A stretch of 64,000 nt of DNA from the NCBI GenBank assembly GCA_963773605.1, contig CAVZBT010000013.1:314231-378230 (forward strand). The letters are read 5' to 3'. Positions 37,000-45,535 of this stretch are shown here, one piece after another; the stretch's first letter is position 1; each line of letters starts with the position of its first letter. Source of the stretch: CAVZBT01 sp963773605 (lineage in GTDB: Bacteria; Acidobacteriota; UBA6911). Under the pieces are notes generated by a model. That model made no database searches, was not told where the DNA came from, and was given only the letters and a program-made list of their open reading frames with translations. A program made the translations under genes and the position numbers.

Positions 37000-37941
37000 A
37001 TGCCGCAACAACCGGGCGGGGATGATCACTCCGCGGTGCGGCCGAAGAGAGTCGTCATTATCGCCAATCCTGTTGCGGGCGGTGGCAGGCCTTACCGAAA
37101 GCTCGGCCGATACCTCAAGACCTGGCCCCATACCGATTGGCAGGTCGAGCTATTTTCGACCCGCTGCGCCGGTCATGCCGGGGAGTTGGCGCACGAGCTG
37201 TTGGAGAGCCCGCCGGACCTGCTTGCCGTGTGCGGCGGCGACGGGACCATGAACGAGGTGGCCTCACGTGTCCCCGACCCTCCGTTCCCGGTCGCCTTGC
37301 TCCCCGCGGGCACGGCCAACGTGCTGGCCCGAGAACTCGGTATCCCGCTCGAGCCCGTCCGGGCTCTCGGCGATGCCCTCGGCGGCACCGTGAGGCGGAT
37401 CGACCTGGGTACGGTCGTCGGCCGCACCGAACATCGCTTCCTCCTCATGGCCGGTGTCGGATTCGACGCCTATGTGGTCTCCAAGGTACGTTCAGGGCTG
37501 AAGCGGCGGACGGGGAGGTTCGCGTTCTACGTGTCGGTTTTTCAAGCCTTGGCGAGGTACTCGTTTCCGGAGTTCGAGGTGGTGATCGGCGACGAGAGGC
37601 TGACCGCGACCTCCTGCATCGTGGCCAACGCGCGAGGATACGGCGGCGGGTTGTCGCTGACCCCGGAAGCAGACCTGACTGACGGCCTGCTCGACGTGCT
37701 GGCGGTGCAGGGGAGCAGCCGCGCGAGGTACCTGCAATTCCTCTACTCGGCGTGGCGCGGCTCTCCACGGCCCCTTCCCGGGATCGAGCGCCGCCGGGCC
37801 CGCAGTGTCAGCGTCCGGGGCCCGCGCGGGCCGTGGGCGCACGCCGATGGCGAACTGGTCGGCACCCTGCCGCTCGAGTTCGGCCTTGTGCCCGCCGCAT
37901 TCCCTCTCGCTGCGCGGCACCGCGGGCCGCCGGGGCGGTAG
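37000..37941 (+). CDS. Diacylglycerol/lipid kinase family protein
   Basis: A 313-residue member of the DAGK catalytic family (YegS/DgkB-like), phosphorylating a lipid with ATP. The N-terminal IIANPVAGGGRPYRKLGRYL and CGGDGTMNEVASRV (ATP-binding GGDGT) are diagnostic, with PAGTANVLARELGIP and AGVGFDAYVVSKV following. The C-terminal half ends WAHADGELVGTLPLEFGLVP, where the DGE motif is conserved. ATG 37000 follows a GAGGG site. Confidence 0.88.
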   Translation: MPQQPGGDDHSAVRPKRVVIIANPVAGGGRPYRKLGRYLKTWPHTDWQVELFSTRCAGHAGELAHELLESPPDLLAVCGGDGTMNEVASRVPDPPFPVALLPAGTANVLARELGIPLEPVRALGDALGGTVRRIDLGTVVGRTEHRFLLMAGVGFDAYVVSKVRSGLKRRTGRFAFYVSVFQALARYSFPEFEVVIGDERLTATSCIVANARGYGGGLSLTPEADLTDGLLDVLAVQGSSRARYLQFLYSAWRGSPRPLPGIERRRARSVSVRGPRGPWAHADGELVGTLPLEFGLVPAAFPLAARHRGPPGR

Positions 37942-37993
37942 CGCTTCACCCGCTTATGGAACGCGGTCCCTCTGGATCGCTTGGCACATCGGC

Positions 37994-38012
37994 CAAAGGC
38001 GGCGTCGAGCCC
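37994..38012. repeat. Partial copy of the REP-like palindromic repeat
   Basis: CAAAGGCGGCGTCGAGCCC matches the left half of the element seen complete near 54.3 kb and as a pair near 49.2 kb. It lies in the 228-base gap between the lipid kinase and the AMP-binding gene; nothing else is recognisable in that gap. Confidence 0.5.
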
Positions 38013-38169
38013 TGATTTCATGCGAGATTGTGCCGCCCCCACACGGGCTCTCTACGCAATCCCCCCGTACCCGGGGCCCGCTCCCGATGCTTCCGCTCGA
38101 GGGTGATAGAGGGTCGACATTCCGAGCCTGTTTAGCTATCCTTGTGGCCGGATTCGGCGAGGTTACCGG

Positions 38170-39405
38170 GTGGCGAACGGATTGGGGACTTTGCGGGACA
38201 TCGTAGCTGCCCAGGCGCGGCGGTTCGAAAAGCAGCCCTTCCTGGAGTTCCGCGAAGCGCGGTTCTCCTATGCCGACGTCGATGACCGAACCGACCGCGT
38301 GGCCACCGGGTTGAGCCGTCTCGGCCTGCGGGCGGGCGAGCGCGTCGGCCTCGTGCTCCCAAACCGGCCCGAGCTCCTCTTCTTCCTCTGGGGGACGCCG
38401 AAAATCGGGGCGGTCGCGGTGCCGCTGGATCCCGCGCTTCCGCCGGAGGATATCGCTTCGGCGCTGAGGAGTGTGGCCCCTTCGGCGGTGGTGACCGAGG
38501 CGCGACACGCGCCGCAACTGCAGTCCCGGCTCACCGGCATCGACCACTGGATCGTCGTCGACGAGCCGTCTTTCCAGGACGACCCGTTCCGCGGGCTCGA
38601 GCGCGGGGCGGCTGTGCTCGGTTTCTGGCCGGACCTTGACCCCGGCGCCCCCGCCCTCATCGTATTTGCGCACGACAGGCGGCGCCAGGCCAAGGGGGTG
38701 GTTCTATCGCACCGTAATCTCGTGGCGGCGACGGCACAATTGGTTCAGCCCTTCAGAGTGGACGAGACCGATCGCTTCCTCTGCCTCCTCCCGCTGAGTT
38801 CGGTCAGCGCGCAGGTCCTGCTGGCCCTGATCCCCTGGGTGGCGGGGGCGACGACCGTAATGGCCGATGGTTCGGCATCCGATCCTCTCGAAACCGTCGA
38901 TTCCAGCCGGGCGTCCGTACTCGCCGTCACCCCGCGCCTGTTCGAGCGACTGTCTCACTCGGCCCAGTCGTGCGGGCGTGAGATCTCGTCCCTGCGGCTC
39001 GCGATCTGTTGCTCCGGGGTGGTGGGACAGAACATGCTGGTGGATTTTGAGAGCCGCTACGATGCCCTTGTGGTCGAAGGGTATGGCGTGCCCGAAGCCA
39101 CGTGCCTCGTGTGCGCGAATCCGTATACCGGCGTGCGCAAGGCGGGCTCACTCGGTCTGCCGCTGCCGGGGCAGCAGTGCCGGCTGGTGGACGCCGGAGG
39201 CGACGATGTGGCGACGGGCAAGACCGGGGAGATCCTGGTCCGAGGCCCCAATATCATGCTGGGGTATTTCGCGGACTCCGAGGCCACCTCGACGGCGCTG
39301 CGGGGCGGTTGGCTGCATACGGGAGATTTCGGCTATGTCGACACCGACGGGTATTACTATCTGAGCGCGCCACCTGAGCCTCCGCCCGCCGTTTTGGTTC
39401 CCTGA
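38170..39405 (+). CDS. Truncated, degenerate AMP-binding (acyl-CoA synthetase-like) protein
   Basis: A 411-residue protein with the N-terminal domain of the acyl-adenylating superfamily. FLEFREARFSYADVDDRTDR, GLVLPNRPELLFFLWGTPKI, VVEGYGVPEATCLV and WLHTGDFGYVDTDGYYYL align with family motifs. Two things are wrong. The phosphate-binding TSGTTGxPKG loop is replaced by FAHDRRRQAKGVVLSHRN. The protein also stops after the TGD motif, so the mobile C-terminal domain with the catalytic lysine is absent. Only 48 bases separate it from der, so the missing part is not nearby. It may be a decaying gene or a non-catalytic relative. Start is GTG after GCGAGG. Confidence 0.75.
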   Translation: MANGLGTLRDIVAAQARRFEKQPFLEFREARFSYADVDDRTDRVATGLSRLGLRAGERVGLVLPNRPELLFFLWGTPKIGAVAVPLDPALPPEDIASALRSVAPSAVVTEARHAPQLQSRLTGIDHWIVVDEPSFQDDPFRGLERGAAVLGFWPDLDPGAPALIVFAHDRRRQAKGVVLSHRNLVAATAQLVQPFRVDETDRFLCLLPLSSVSAQVLLALIPWVAGATTVMADGSASDPLETVDSSRASVLAVTPRLFERLSHSAQSCGREISSLRLAICCSGVVGQNMLVDFESRYDALVVEGYGVPEATCLVCANPYTGVRKAGSLGLPLPGQQCRLVDAGGDDVATGKTGEILVRGPNIMLGYFADSEATSTALRGGWLHTGDFGYVDTDGYYYLSAPPEPPPAVLVP

Positions 39406-39453
39406 TTCTCTGTCCGGCTCGCATTTCGAGTCTCTCGTCGGATCGCCTCTGCC

Positions 39454-40809
39454 ATGTTACGAGTTGCCATCGTAGGTCGGCCCAACGTCGGAAAATCCAC
39501 TCTGTTCAACCGTCTCTGCCGCAACCGTAAGGCCATCGTCGGCGATGAGCCCGGGATTACGCGGGACCGTCTTTATGGCACGGTTGAGTGGCTGGGACGG
39601 ACCATCGAGGTGCTCGACACGGGCGGGCTCATGCCGGGAGTGCGCGACGTAATCCCGGCGAAAATTCTCGAGCAGGTGGAAACGGCGATCCGCGAGTCGG
39701 ATCTGCTCCTGATGGTCGTCGATGGCCGAGCCGGTGCGACTCCCCTCGACGAGCAACTCCTCCCCATGTTGCGGCGCTCGGGCCGGCCCATCTGGGTGGT
39801 TGTCAACAAGGTCGATTCGTTGGTGCAGGAGCACGACACCGCTCCCTTCTACGCATTCGGTGCGGAGGAAGTGTTCCCGGTGTCGGCAGAACACAACCGT
39901 GGCGTCGCCGACCTGCTCGACCGCGTGGCAACGCTCGCGGGGGATCCCGGCCCGTCGCAGGCCGCCGGGGTGGCTGCGGAGGAGCCGTCGGAAATCGCCG
40001 TCGCCGTCGTGGGCAGGCCGAATGTCGGCAAATCCTCGCTCGTCAACCGCCTCCTCGGCACCGAGCGCGCCATCGTGAGCGAGATGCCGGGGACAACCCG
40101 CGATTCGGTGGACACACTCCTGGTGCGCGACAATCAGCGCTACCGGATCATCGATACCGCCGGGATCCGGCGCAAGGGACGGACCGAGGAACACACCGAG
40201 AAGATCAGCGTCATATTGGCGCGCAAGAGCCTCGAGTCCGCCGATGTCGCCCTGCTGCTGCTCGATGCGGAGGAAGGGGTGACGAAGCTGGATGCCGCCA
40301 TCGGCGGTTATGCCGAGGAGTCCGGTTGTTCGGTGATTATTGTCATGAACAAATGGGATAAGCTGGCCGGCAAGGAGACCCACACGGTCGAGCAGTACAC
40401 GGAAGCCATCCGGCGGCGCATGAAATATCTGGCGTACGCCCCGATCCTCACCGTTTCGGCCCTAACAGGACAGCGCGTTTCGCGTCTCTTCGACATGGTT
40501 CGTAAGGCTTACGCAGGGAGGCGCATCAGGGTGGCGACCGGTGTCCTGAACAATATGTTCGTCCCGGACCTGCAACAAGAGTGGAAGGCCGATCATCCGA
40601 ACGAGGGGCTCAATATCCGGTACATCACCCAGGTTCGCGGCGAACCCCCCACATTCGTGGCATTCACGCCCTCCCGCAAGCCGCTCCACTTTTCTACGGA
40701 AAGATTGATCCTGAACCAATTGCGGGCGAAATTCGGGTTTTATGCCACACCCATCAGGCTCCGTCAGCGCCTGAAGCAGCAGAGCGGCCGGCGCCGGTCT
40801 GGGCATTGA
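39454..40809 (+). CDS. der: Ribosome biogenesis GTPase Der (EngA)
   Basis: A 451-residue GTPase with two tandem G domains needed for 50S maturation. Domain 1 has GRPNVGKSTLFNRL and NKVD; domain 2 has GRPNVGKSSLVNRLLG, PGTTRDSVDT, DTAGIRRKG and NKWD. The C-terminal KH-like domain includes FVAFTPSRKPLHFSTERLIL, ending in a basic tail. Complete. Confidence 0.96.
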   Translation: MLRVAIVGRPNVGKSTLFNRLCRNRKAIVGDEPGITRDRLYGTVEWLGRTIEVLDTGGLMPGVRDVIPAKILEQVETAIRESDLLLMVVDGRAGATPLDEQLLPMLRRSGRPIWVVVNKVDSLVQEHDTAPFYAFGAEEVFPVSAEHNRGVADLLDRVATLAGDPGPSQAAGVAAEEPSEIAVAVVGRPNVGKSSLVNRLLGTERAIVSEMPGTTRDSVDTLLVRDNQRYRIIDTAGIRRKGRTEEHTEKISVILARKSLESADVALLLLDAEEGVTKLDAAIGGYAEESGCSVIIVMNKWDKLAGKETHTVEQYTEAIRRRMKYLAYAPILTVSALTGQRVSRLFDMVRKAYAGRRIRVATGVLNNMFVPDLQQEWKADHPNEGLNIRYITQVRGEPPTFVAFTPSRKPLHFSTERLILNQLRAKFGFYATPIRLRQRLKQQSGRRRSGH

Positions 40810-40835
40810 CAGTACCGGGGGCTCGACACTAGTAT
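40806..40835 (+). promoter_or_regulatory. sigma70-type promoter for the HU/IHF gene
   Basis: A perfect TTGACA overlapping the der stop codon is followed after 18 bases by TAGTAT (40830-40835). The predicted start near 40842 gives a leader of about 50 bases before the HU/IHF gene. Confidence 0.65.
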
Positions 40836-40891
40836 TAGCCCTGTCGAAGCATTCCAGCCATACCTGCACCCTCGAGATTCGGGCGCTCGAT

Positions 40892-41161
40892 GTGAACAAG
40901 AAGGACTTGAGCAAAGCGGTCTACGATGCGCACGGCGGCTTGTCTCAGGCCGACGCCCAGAAGGTCGTGGAATTAATTCTGGGGATAATCAAGCGCAGGC
41001 TCGGTGAAGGCGAAAAAGTCCTCATCAGCGGGTTTGGCTGCTTCCGGACCGTACGCCGGAAAGACAAAAAGGGGGTCAATCCCAAGACCGGGGATTCGAT
41101 CGTCATACCCGGTCGGAGGGCGATAACCTTCAAGCCATCGAAGTACCTTAAGTCGGTCTGA
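40892..41161 (+). CDS. HU/IHF family DNA-binding protein
   Basis: An 89-residue nucleoid protein that bends DNA. The body domain NKKDLSKAVYDAHGGLSQAD and the arm region KVLISGFGCFRTVRRKDKKG, followed by RRAITFKPSKYL, match IHF-alpha/HU proteins. The arm keeps the intercalating region NPKTGDSIVIPGRRA. The GTG start sits within ATGTGA. With the next gene, a MerR-type protein, this is a widespread bacterial pair. Confidence 0.92.
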   Translation: MNKKDLSKAVYDAHGGLSQADAQKVVELILGIIKRRLGEGEKVLISGFGCFRTVRRKDKKGVNPKTGDSIVIPGRRAITFKPSKYLKSV

Positions 41162-41166
41162 TCCTC

Positions 41167-41562
41167 ATGCAGTTCACGCCTACAAAGCTGTACTACAAAA
41201 TCGGCGAGGTTTGCGAAATCCTCGGTGTCGAAGCCTATGTGCTGCGCTACTGGGAGAGCGAGTTCTCCTGCCTTGCCCCTCCCAAGAACAAGGCCGGCCA
41301 GCGGACTTATCGGCCGAAAGACATCGAGTTGCTGCTCGAGATTCGCAGGCTGCTCTATGAGGATGGGTTCACGATCGCGGGAGCCCGAAAGCAGCTTGTC
41401 ACCGGAACGCCCCGGCCGGAAAAGCACGCGCCCCAGGCCGCCGAACGCAAAGCGCGCGCCCGTCCCCCCAAGCCCGCGCCGCCGGCTCCTAAAACGCCCG
41501 CGGAGCTGAAGCAGGTCCGGGCCGAACTGGAGAACATATTGACTTTGCTCGAGCGCGGGTGA
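41167..41562 (+). CDS. MerR-type transcriptional regulator
   Basis: A 131-residue protein with a winged helix at the N-terminus: YYKIGEVCEILGVEAYVLRY, then WESEF and QRTYRPKDIELLLEIRRLL. After about residue 78 it has a Pro/Ala/Lys-rich linker and a short C-terminal helix (LKQVRAELENILTLLERG) in place of an effector domain. It starts 5 bases after the HU/IHF gene. Small MerR proteins in this position are common but poorly characterised. Confidence 0.85.
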   Translation: MQFTPTKLYYKIGEVCEILGVEAYVLRYWESEFSCLAPPKNKAGQRTYRPKDIELLLEIRRLLYEDGFTIAGARKQLVTGTPRPEKHAPQAAERKARARPPKPAPPAPKTPAELKQVRAELENILTLLERG

Positions 41563-41568
41563 TACTGT
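41539..41568 (+). promoter_or_regulatory. Promoter of tRNA-Pro(GGG)
   Basis: TTGACT (41539-41544) and TACTGT (41563-41568), 18 bases apart, end 12 bases before the tRNA, a normal distance. It overlaps the end of the MerR-type gene. Confidence 0.6.
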
Positions 41569-41580
41569 GGTCGATGCCGT

Positions 41581-41657
41581 CGGGACGTAGCGCAGCCTGG
41601 TAGCGCACACGCTTGGGGTGCGTGTGGTCGGTGGTTCAAATCCACTCGTCCCGACCA
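41581..41657 (+). tRNA. tRNA-Pro (anticodon GGG)
   Basis: A 77-base cloverleaf with CCA encoded. The acceptor stem CGGGACG pairs with CGTCCCG, the anticodon arm is CACGC-TTGGGGT-GCGTG giving GGG, and the T arm has GGTTCAAATCC. A short T-run follows. surE begins 20 bases downstream. Confidence 0.95.
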
Positions 41658-41677
41658 TTTTTATTCTATCTTCTCTT

Positions 41678-42454
41678 GTGGCACTCATTCTACTCACCAA
41701 CGACGACGGTGTAGAAGCCGAAGGGCTGGTTGCCCTGGAGGCATCCCTTCAGGGCGTGGCGGATATCCTCGTCGTGGCCCCCGACCGTGAGCGCAGCGCG
41801 GTGAGTCACGGCCTCACCATTCACACTCCGCTTACCCTGAACCGACTCTCCCCGAATCGCTACAGCCTGGACGGAACCCCGGCGGACTGCGTCATATATG
41901 CCCTGAGACATGTGGCTCCGCAGCTCCCGGATCTCGTCGTTTCCGGAATCAATCACGGCGCAAATCTTGGCGATGACATCATGTACTCCGGCACCGTAGC
42001 GGCGGCAAGGGAAGCCTCCAAGAACGGCGTCCCGGCCGTGGCGATCTCGCAGGCCTACGACGACAAGCCGGTCCGCTTCAAGGAGGCGGCAAAGTTTGCC
42101 CGCACTCTCGTCCGTTCGATCCTGGAGCGGGAGACGCGCCTTGGCGTCTGCCTGAACGTCAACATACCGGTCCGGAAGGTACGCGGGGTGAAGATCACGC
42201 GCCACGGCTGTTCGCCGCATTACCCCGGGTTCAACGGCAATTCCGACCCTGCTGAGGCGTGTCCGGCGAAACCGGACGGCCGGGGGATGCCGCTCGATTT
42301 CCACGCGATCCTCGAGCACTACATCTCGATCACGCCATTGCAGCGCGATCAGACCGACTACGATACGGCTATGTGGCTGGTCTCCGAGGAGGACAACCTG
42401 TCGCAGCGTGGTGTTCGACTGCCGGGAATTGGGTTGATCGGTTGGAAGAATTAG
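41678..42454 (+). CDS. surE: 5'/3'-nucleotidase SurE
   Basis: A 258-residue metal-dependent survival protein phosphatase that dephosphorylates nucleoside monophosphates. The N-terminal motif ILLTNDDGVEAEG supplies the Asp pair for metal; VVAPDRERSAVSHGLT, SGINHGANLGDD and YSGTVAAAREA complete the site. GTG 41678 gives the expected start. The frame is open back into the tRNA, which is a read-through artefact. It may be co-transcribed with the tRNA, since no separate promoter is evident. Confidence 0.94.
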   Translation: MALILLTNDDGVEAEGLVALEASLQGVADILVVAPDRERSAVSHGLTIHTPLTLNRLSPNRYSLDGTPADCVIYALRHVAPQLPDLVVSGINHGANLGDDIMYSGTVAAAREASKNGVPAVAISQAYDDKPVRFKEAAKFARTLVRSILERETRLGVCLNVNIPVRKVRGVKITRHGCSPHYPGFNGNSDPAEACPAKPDGRGMPLDFHAILEHYISITPLQRDQTDYDTAMWLVSEEDNLSQRGVRLPGIGLIGWKN

Positions 42455-42462
42455 GCTAGGAT
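42434..42462 (+). promoter_or_regulatory. Promoter of tRNA-Pro(CGG)
   Basis: TTGATC (42434-42439) and TAGGAT (42457-42462) are 17 bases apart, overlapping the surE stop. The predicted start lies about 10 bases before the tRNA. Confidence 0.55.
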
Positions 42463-42479
42463 TTGCCACGATTTGGATA

Positions 42480-43031
<552 letters not shown>

Positions 43032-43034
43032 CCT

Positions 43035-43143
43035 TTATGCGGAGATCCGCATAATGGGTGTTATGCGGAGTTCAGGATTATGCTGAGAAATCTCCGGCAA
43101 GGCCCATTTCCCCGGGGGATGAGCGATGCCGGAGTCCGCATAA
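43035..43143. repeat. Cluster of palindromic TTATGCGGA recombinase-type half-sites
   Basis: A perfect 20-bp palindrome (TTATGCGGA, centre GA, TCCGCATAA) lies at 43035-43054. Further half-sites are TTATGCGGAG at 43061-43070, TTATGCTGAG at 43078-43087 and TCCGCATAA at 43135-43143. Paired 9-bp arms around a short centre are what tyrosine recombinases bind. The cluster sits between the two recombinase remnants and marks the junction of one mobile element with the other. Confidence 0.7.
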
Positions 43144-43782
43144 TTACAGGCTGTCAAGAAAAGCGAGCACTTTATCGCTGGCTTTGAAACGGCCGGATTT
43201 GACTGAGGGCTCGCTCGTCTTTTCCAGGGCACGCTGTTTCATCTGCAAATCCGCTTCTATGTACATGTGGGTGGTTGCAGTAGATTGCGGAATTCGGAAT
43301 ATCGCACGTAAGGCTGCGACTGCCGATACGTGCAATGGAACCAGGCGGGACTTCTGAAATTTCGTGCCACGAATTTTCAGAATTCCTTCTTCGAGATTGA
43401 CGTCCCCGTTCGTCAGCGCCAAGGCTTCAGAAACTCGAAGTCCAGTGCATGCGAGCAGACCGAAGAGTGTTTCATAGGCTTTCGGTGTCAACCCAATTTT
43501 CGATCGGATTGTTGAAGCAGCTGTTTGAAGCGCCACGATTTCCTGGTCTGTGTATATATATGGTGTCTTTCGAAGATAGCGGGACGTCCCCAAGAGCCCT
43601 TGAGCCGGAATTTCAGTACAAGGATCAAACAGCGCCCGGTATTGGGCAAAGCCGCGAATCAGATCCAATCTCCTTGCCGAATGGATCGGCGCATTGTTTC
43701 CAGTTTTCTTCGCCCATTGGACGGCCAGATCGATCGTAATCGGCCCTTGATGATTGATTTTGTCCGCATAGAGGCCCTCACA
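43144..43782 (-). pseudogene. Internally deleted tyrosine recombinase (RIT-type trio recombinase-like)
   Basis: The minus-strand frame shows a typical recombinase N-domain (ITIDLAVQWAKKTGNNAP, RLDLIRGFAQYRALFDPCTE, TPYIYTDQEIVALQTAA), the first catalytic region LLACTGLRVSEALALTNGDV and KIRGTKFQKSRLVPLH. It then jumps to the extreme C-terminus, TTHMYIEADLQMKQRALEKT, which carries the tyrosine region. The segment with the HxxR and His catalytic residues is missing, so it should be inactive. The style resembles recombinases encoded as adjacent trios (RIT elements). It ends next to the palindromic half-sites. Confidence 0.7.
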
Positions 43783-43812
43783 ACGCCAATCTGCGGCTTC
43801 CAGGGGATAGGT

Positions 43813-44008
43813 GTGATTCGCAGGACGAAGTTCCGAAAGAGCCGCCTCGTCCCTCTCGACAAAACGGTTGTCGAAGGACTCGGTCGCTGTCTCTTTCGAC
43901 GTCTGCGACTGGCGACGACCGACGACCATCTGTTTGTTTCTCCCCCAAGGATCACGGCTCGGTTACCACACGGTTCGGAGGGTTTTCCTCCGCCTGGAAC
44001 GGAACCAG
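43813..44008 (+). pseudogene. Fragment of a second tyrosine recombinase, opposite strand
   Basis: On the plus strand, VIRRTKFRKSRLVPLDKTVV and, after a frame change near 43.94 kb, YHTVRRVFLRL resemble the central beta-strands and following helix of another recombinase (compare the KFQKSRLVPLH of the neighbour). Both ends are missing. It joins the permease fragment directly. Confidence 0.55.
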
Positions 44009-44206
44009 CTCGAGGAGAGGACATCACGCTGGCTGACCGTTGTCGGCCGTCTGAAGCCCGATAAAACCACCGCACAGGCCCAGGCGGCCCTGGATGTGCT
44101 CGCCCGCCAGCTCAAAGAGGAATATGGTGATGCCTGGATGGACGTGCGCGATCAGGGACGCAGGATTACAGTCATCCCGGAAAGCCAGGCCCGGGTGCCA
44201 CCCAAT
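44009..44206 (+). pseudogene. Fragment of a MacB/ADOP-type ABC transporter permease
   Basis: About 66 codons in frame with the preceding recombinase piece read LEERTSRWLTVVGRLKPDKT, TAQAQAALDVLARQLKEEY and RITVIPESQARVPP. The RWLTVVGRLKPG-like and AQAQAALD motifs are typical of the periplasmic domain of MacB-like permeases expanded in Acidobacteriota (ADOP). No membrane part is left. The rest of the gap to acyP (44207-44587) shows only a terminator. Confidence 0.6.
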
Positions 44207-44500
44207 GCGAAACCGTCGAAGGAGCGTCCAATGAACAGACTAAAGTACACGGCATGGATGTTCACAGGGCAACAACAGTGATCCCGGGGATGCACCTCTA
44301 GAAAATTCACGGCGCAACTTCTGAACGCTAGTGGCGAGCAAGAGATGGCAAACCGGAAGCTGAGCCTCGGGCCAAGGCAGCACATCGCGAGATTCGTGTC
44401 GGAGCTCTTTCCGGGAACAGCGGATTTTCGCGGGTCTTTGGCGGACTATACCAGTGGGGTCGTCGCGTTGACGCTACGACAGAACTCGGTTCCGGGATGG

Positions 44501-44550
44501 CGGGGCGCAGGCGGGGCTCTCCGGTGACCGGCGCCCCGTGTCTGTTTTTT
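44501..44550 (+). terminator. Intrinsic terminator upstream of acyP
   Basis: CGGGGCGC and GCGCCCCG can form an 8-bp stem with an internal structured loop, followed within 6 bases by TGTTTTTT. It would stop transcription leaving the recombinase graveyard before acyP. Confidence 0.55.
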
Positions 44551-44587
44551 GTTTGACGTGGGTTTGGGGGCAAGGTTGAATAAGTTC

Positions 44588-44869
44588 ATGGCGACGGTGG
44601 CGAAGCGCATCATTGTGCACGGCCGGGTGCAGGGGGTCGGCTTTCGTTTCTTCGTGCAGCACACCGGGACCAGGCTTGGGGTCTCCGGCGACGTACGGAA
44701 CTGCCCCGACTCGACCGTGGAAATCACCGTCGAGGGCACCCCGAAGCGCATCGAGCAGTTCCTGCGGGAAGTGCGAAAAGGTCCGTCGCTGTCCCGCGTG
44801 GAGCGGGTGGATGTGTTCGACATCGAGGCGACAGGCGGATACGGAACGTTCCTCATGGAAGGATGGTGA
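44588..44869 (+). CDS. acyP: Acylphosphatase
   Basis: A 93-residue ferredoxin-like enzyme that hydrolyses acyl phosphates. RIIVHGRVQGVGFRFFVQHT holds the phosphate-binding loop with its catalytic Arg, and SGDVRNCPDSTVEI holds the catalytic Asn. ATG 44588 is the natural start; a TTG four codons earlier is also in frame. The stop is one base before apt. Confidence 0.92.
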   Translation: MATVAKRIIVHGRVQGVGFRFFVQHTGTRLGVSGDVRNCPDSTVEITVEGTPKRIEQFLREVRKGPSLSRVERVDVFDIEATGGYGTFLMEGW

Positions 44870-44870
44870 G

Positions 44871-45386
44871 ATGGAGCACCTCAAAGCGGAAATTCGCGAA
44901 GTCCCGGACTGGCCCAAGAAGGGAATTCTTTTCTACGATGTAACGACCCTGCTCAAGAGGGGTAAGTGCTTCCGGCAGGTGGTCGACGCGCTGATTGCGC
45001 CTTACCGCGACCGGAACGTCGACCTTGTGGTCGGAGTCGAGGCGCGCGGCTTCATCTTCGCCCCGACCGTCGCGTATGCCCTCGGGGCCGGGTTCGTCCC
45101 GGTGCGCAAGCCGGGCAAACTGCCGGCGGCCGCGCATCGGGTCACCTACGATCTCGAATACGGGACGGACTGCCTCGAGATGCACCAGGATGCCATAGAG
45201 CCCGGGCAGCGGGTCCTGATCGTCGATGATCTGATCGCGACGGGTGGCACCGCGAAGGCGGTGGCGGACCTTGTTCAGCGCATCGGCGGCATCGTGGTGG
45301 GTTTGGCGTTCATGGTGGAGCTGGATTTCCTGAACGGCCGCGAGAAGCTGGCCTCCTACGAAATCACCAGCCTGATCCACTACTGA
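44871..45386 (+). CDS. apt: Adenine phosphoribosyltransferase
   Basis: Salvages adenine to AMP with PRPP. REVPDWPKKGILFYDVTTLL, VVGVEARGFIFAPTVAYALG, VRKPGKLP and the PRPP-binding VLIVDDLIATGGTA are all intact. The 171-residue length is standard. It follows acyP without a gap, implying one transcript. Confidence 0.95.
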   Translation: MEHLKAEIREVPDWPKKGILFYDVTTLLKRGKCFRQVVDALIAPYRDRNVDLVVGVEARGFIFAPTVAYALGAGFVPVRKPGKLPAAAHRVTYDLEYGTDCLEMHQDAIEPGQRVLIVDDLIATGGTAKAVADLVQRIGGIVVGLAFMVELDFLNGREKLASYEITSLIHY

Positions 45387-45478
45387 CTGAAAGTGGGCCG
45401 CGCCGTCCCCGACGAGGCCCACCTTGACCTCTGATGATTGCTGCGTTGGCCGCATCCCACCGAACCTTCTTCGCCTGC

Positions 45479-45503
45479 GGTGCGGCCCGAAAGGGGGCCG
45501 GCA
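45479..45503. terminator. Hairpin between convergent apt and zinc-ribbon gene
   Basis: GTGCGGCCC, loop GAAAG, then GGGGCCGGCAC form a strong stem in the 149-base convergent gap; a second stem (GTGGGCC/GGCCCAC) lies at 45393-45422. Neither has a clear T-run, so a terminator role is only likely from position. Confidence 0.3.
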
Positions 45504-45535
45504 CGGTCGCGTCGGCTGCCCCCGCAACAAATTCG

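Noticed and set aside
43525..44064. 179-codon plus-strand frame as an intact gene
   Set aside because: The first half is antisense to the recombinase remnant, and only a short later part has recombinase character.
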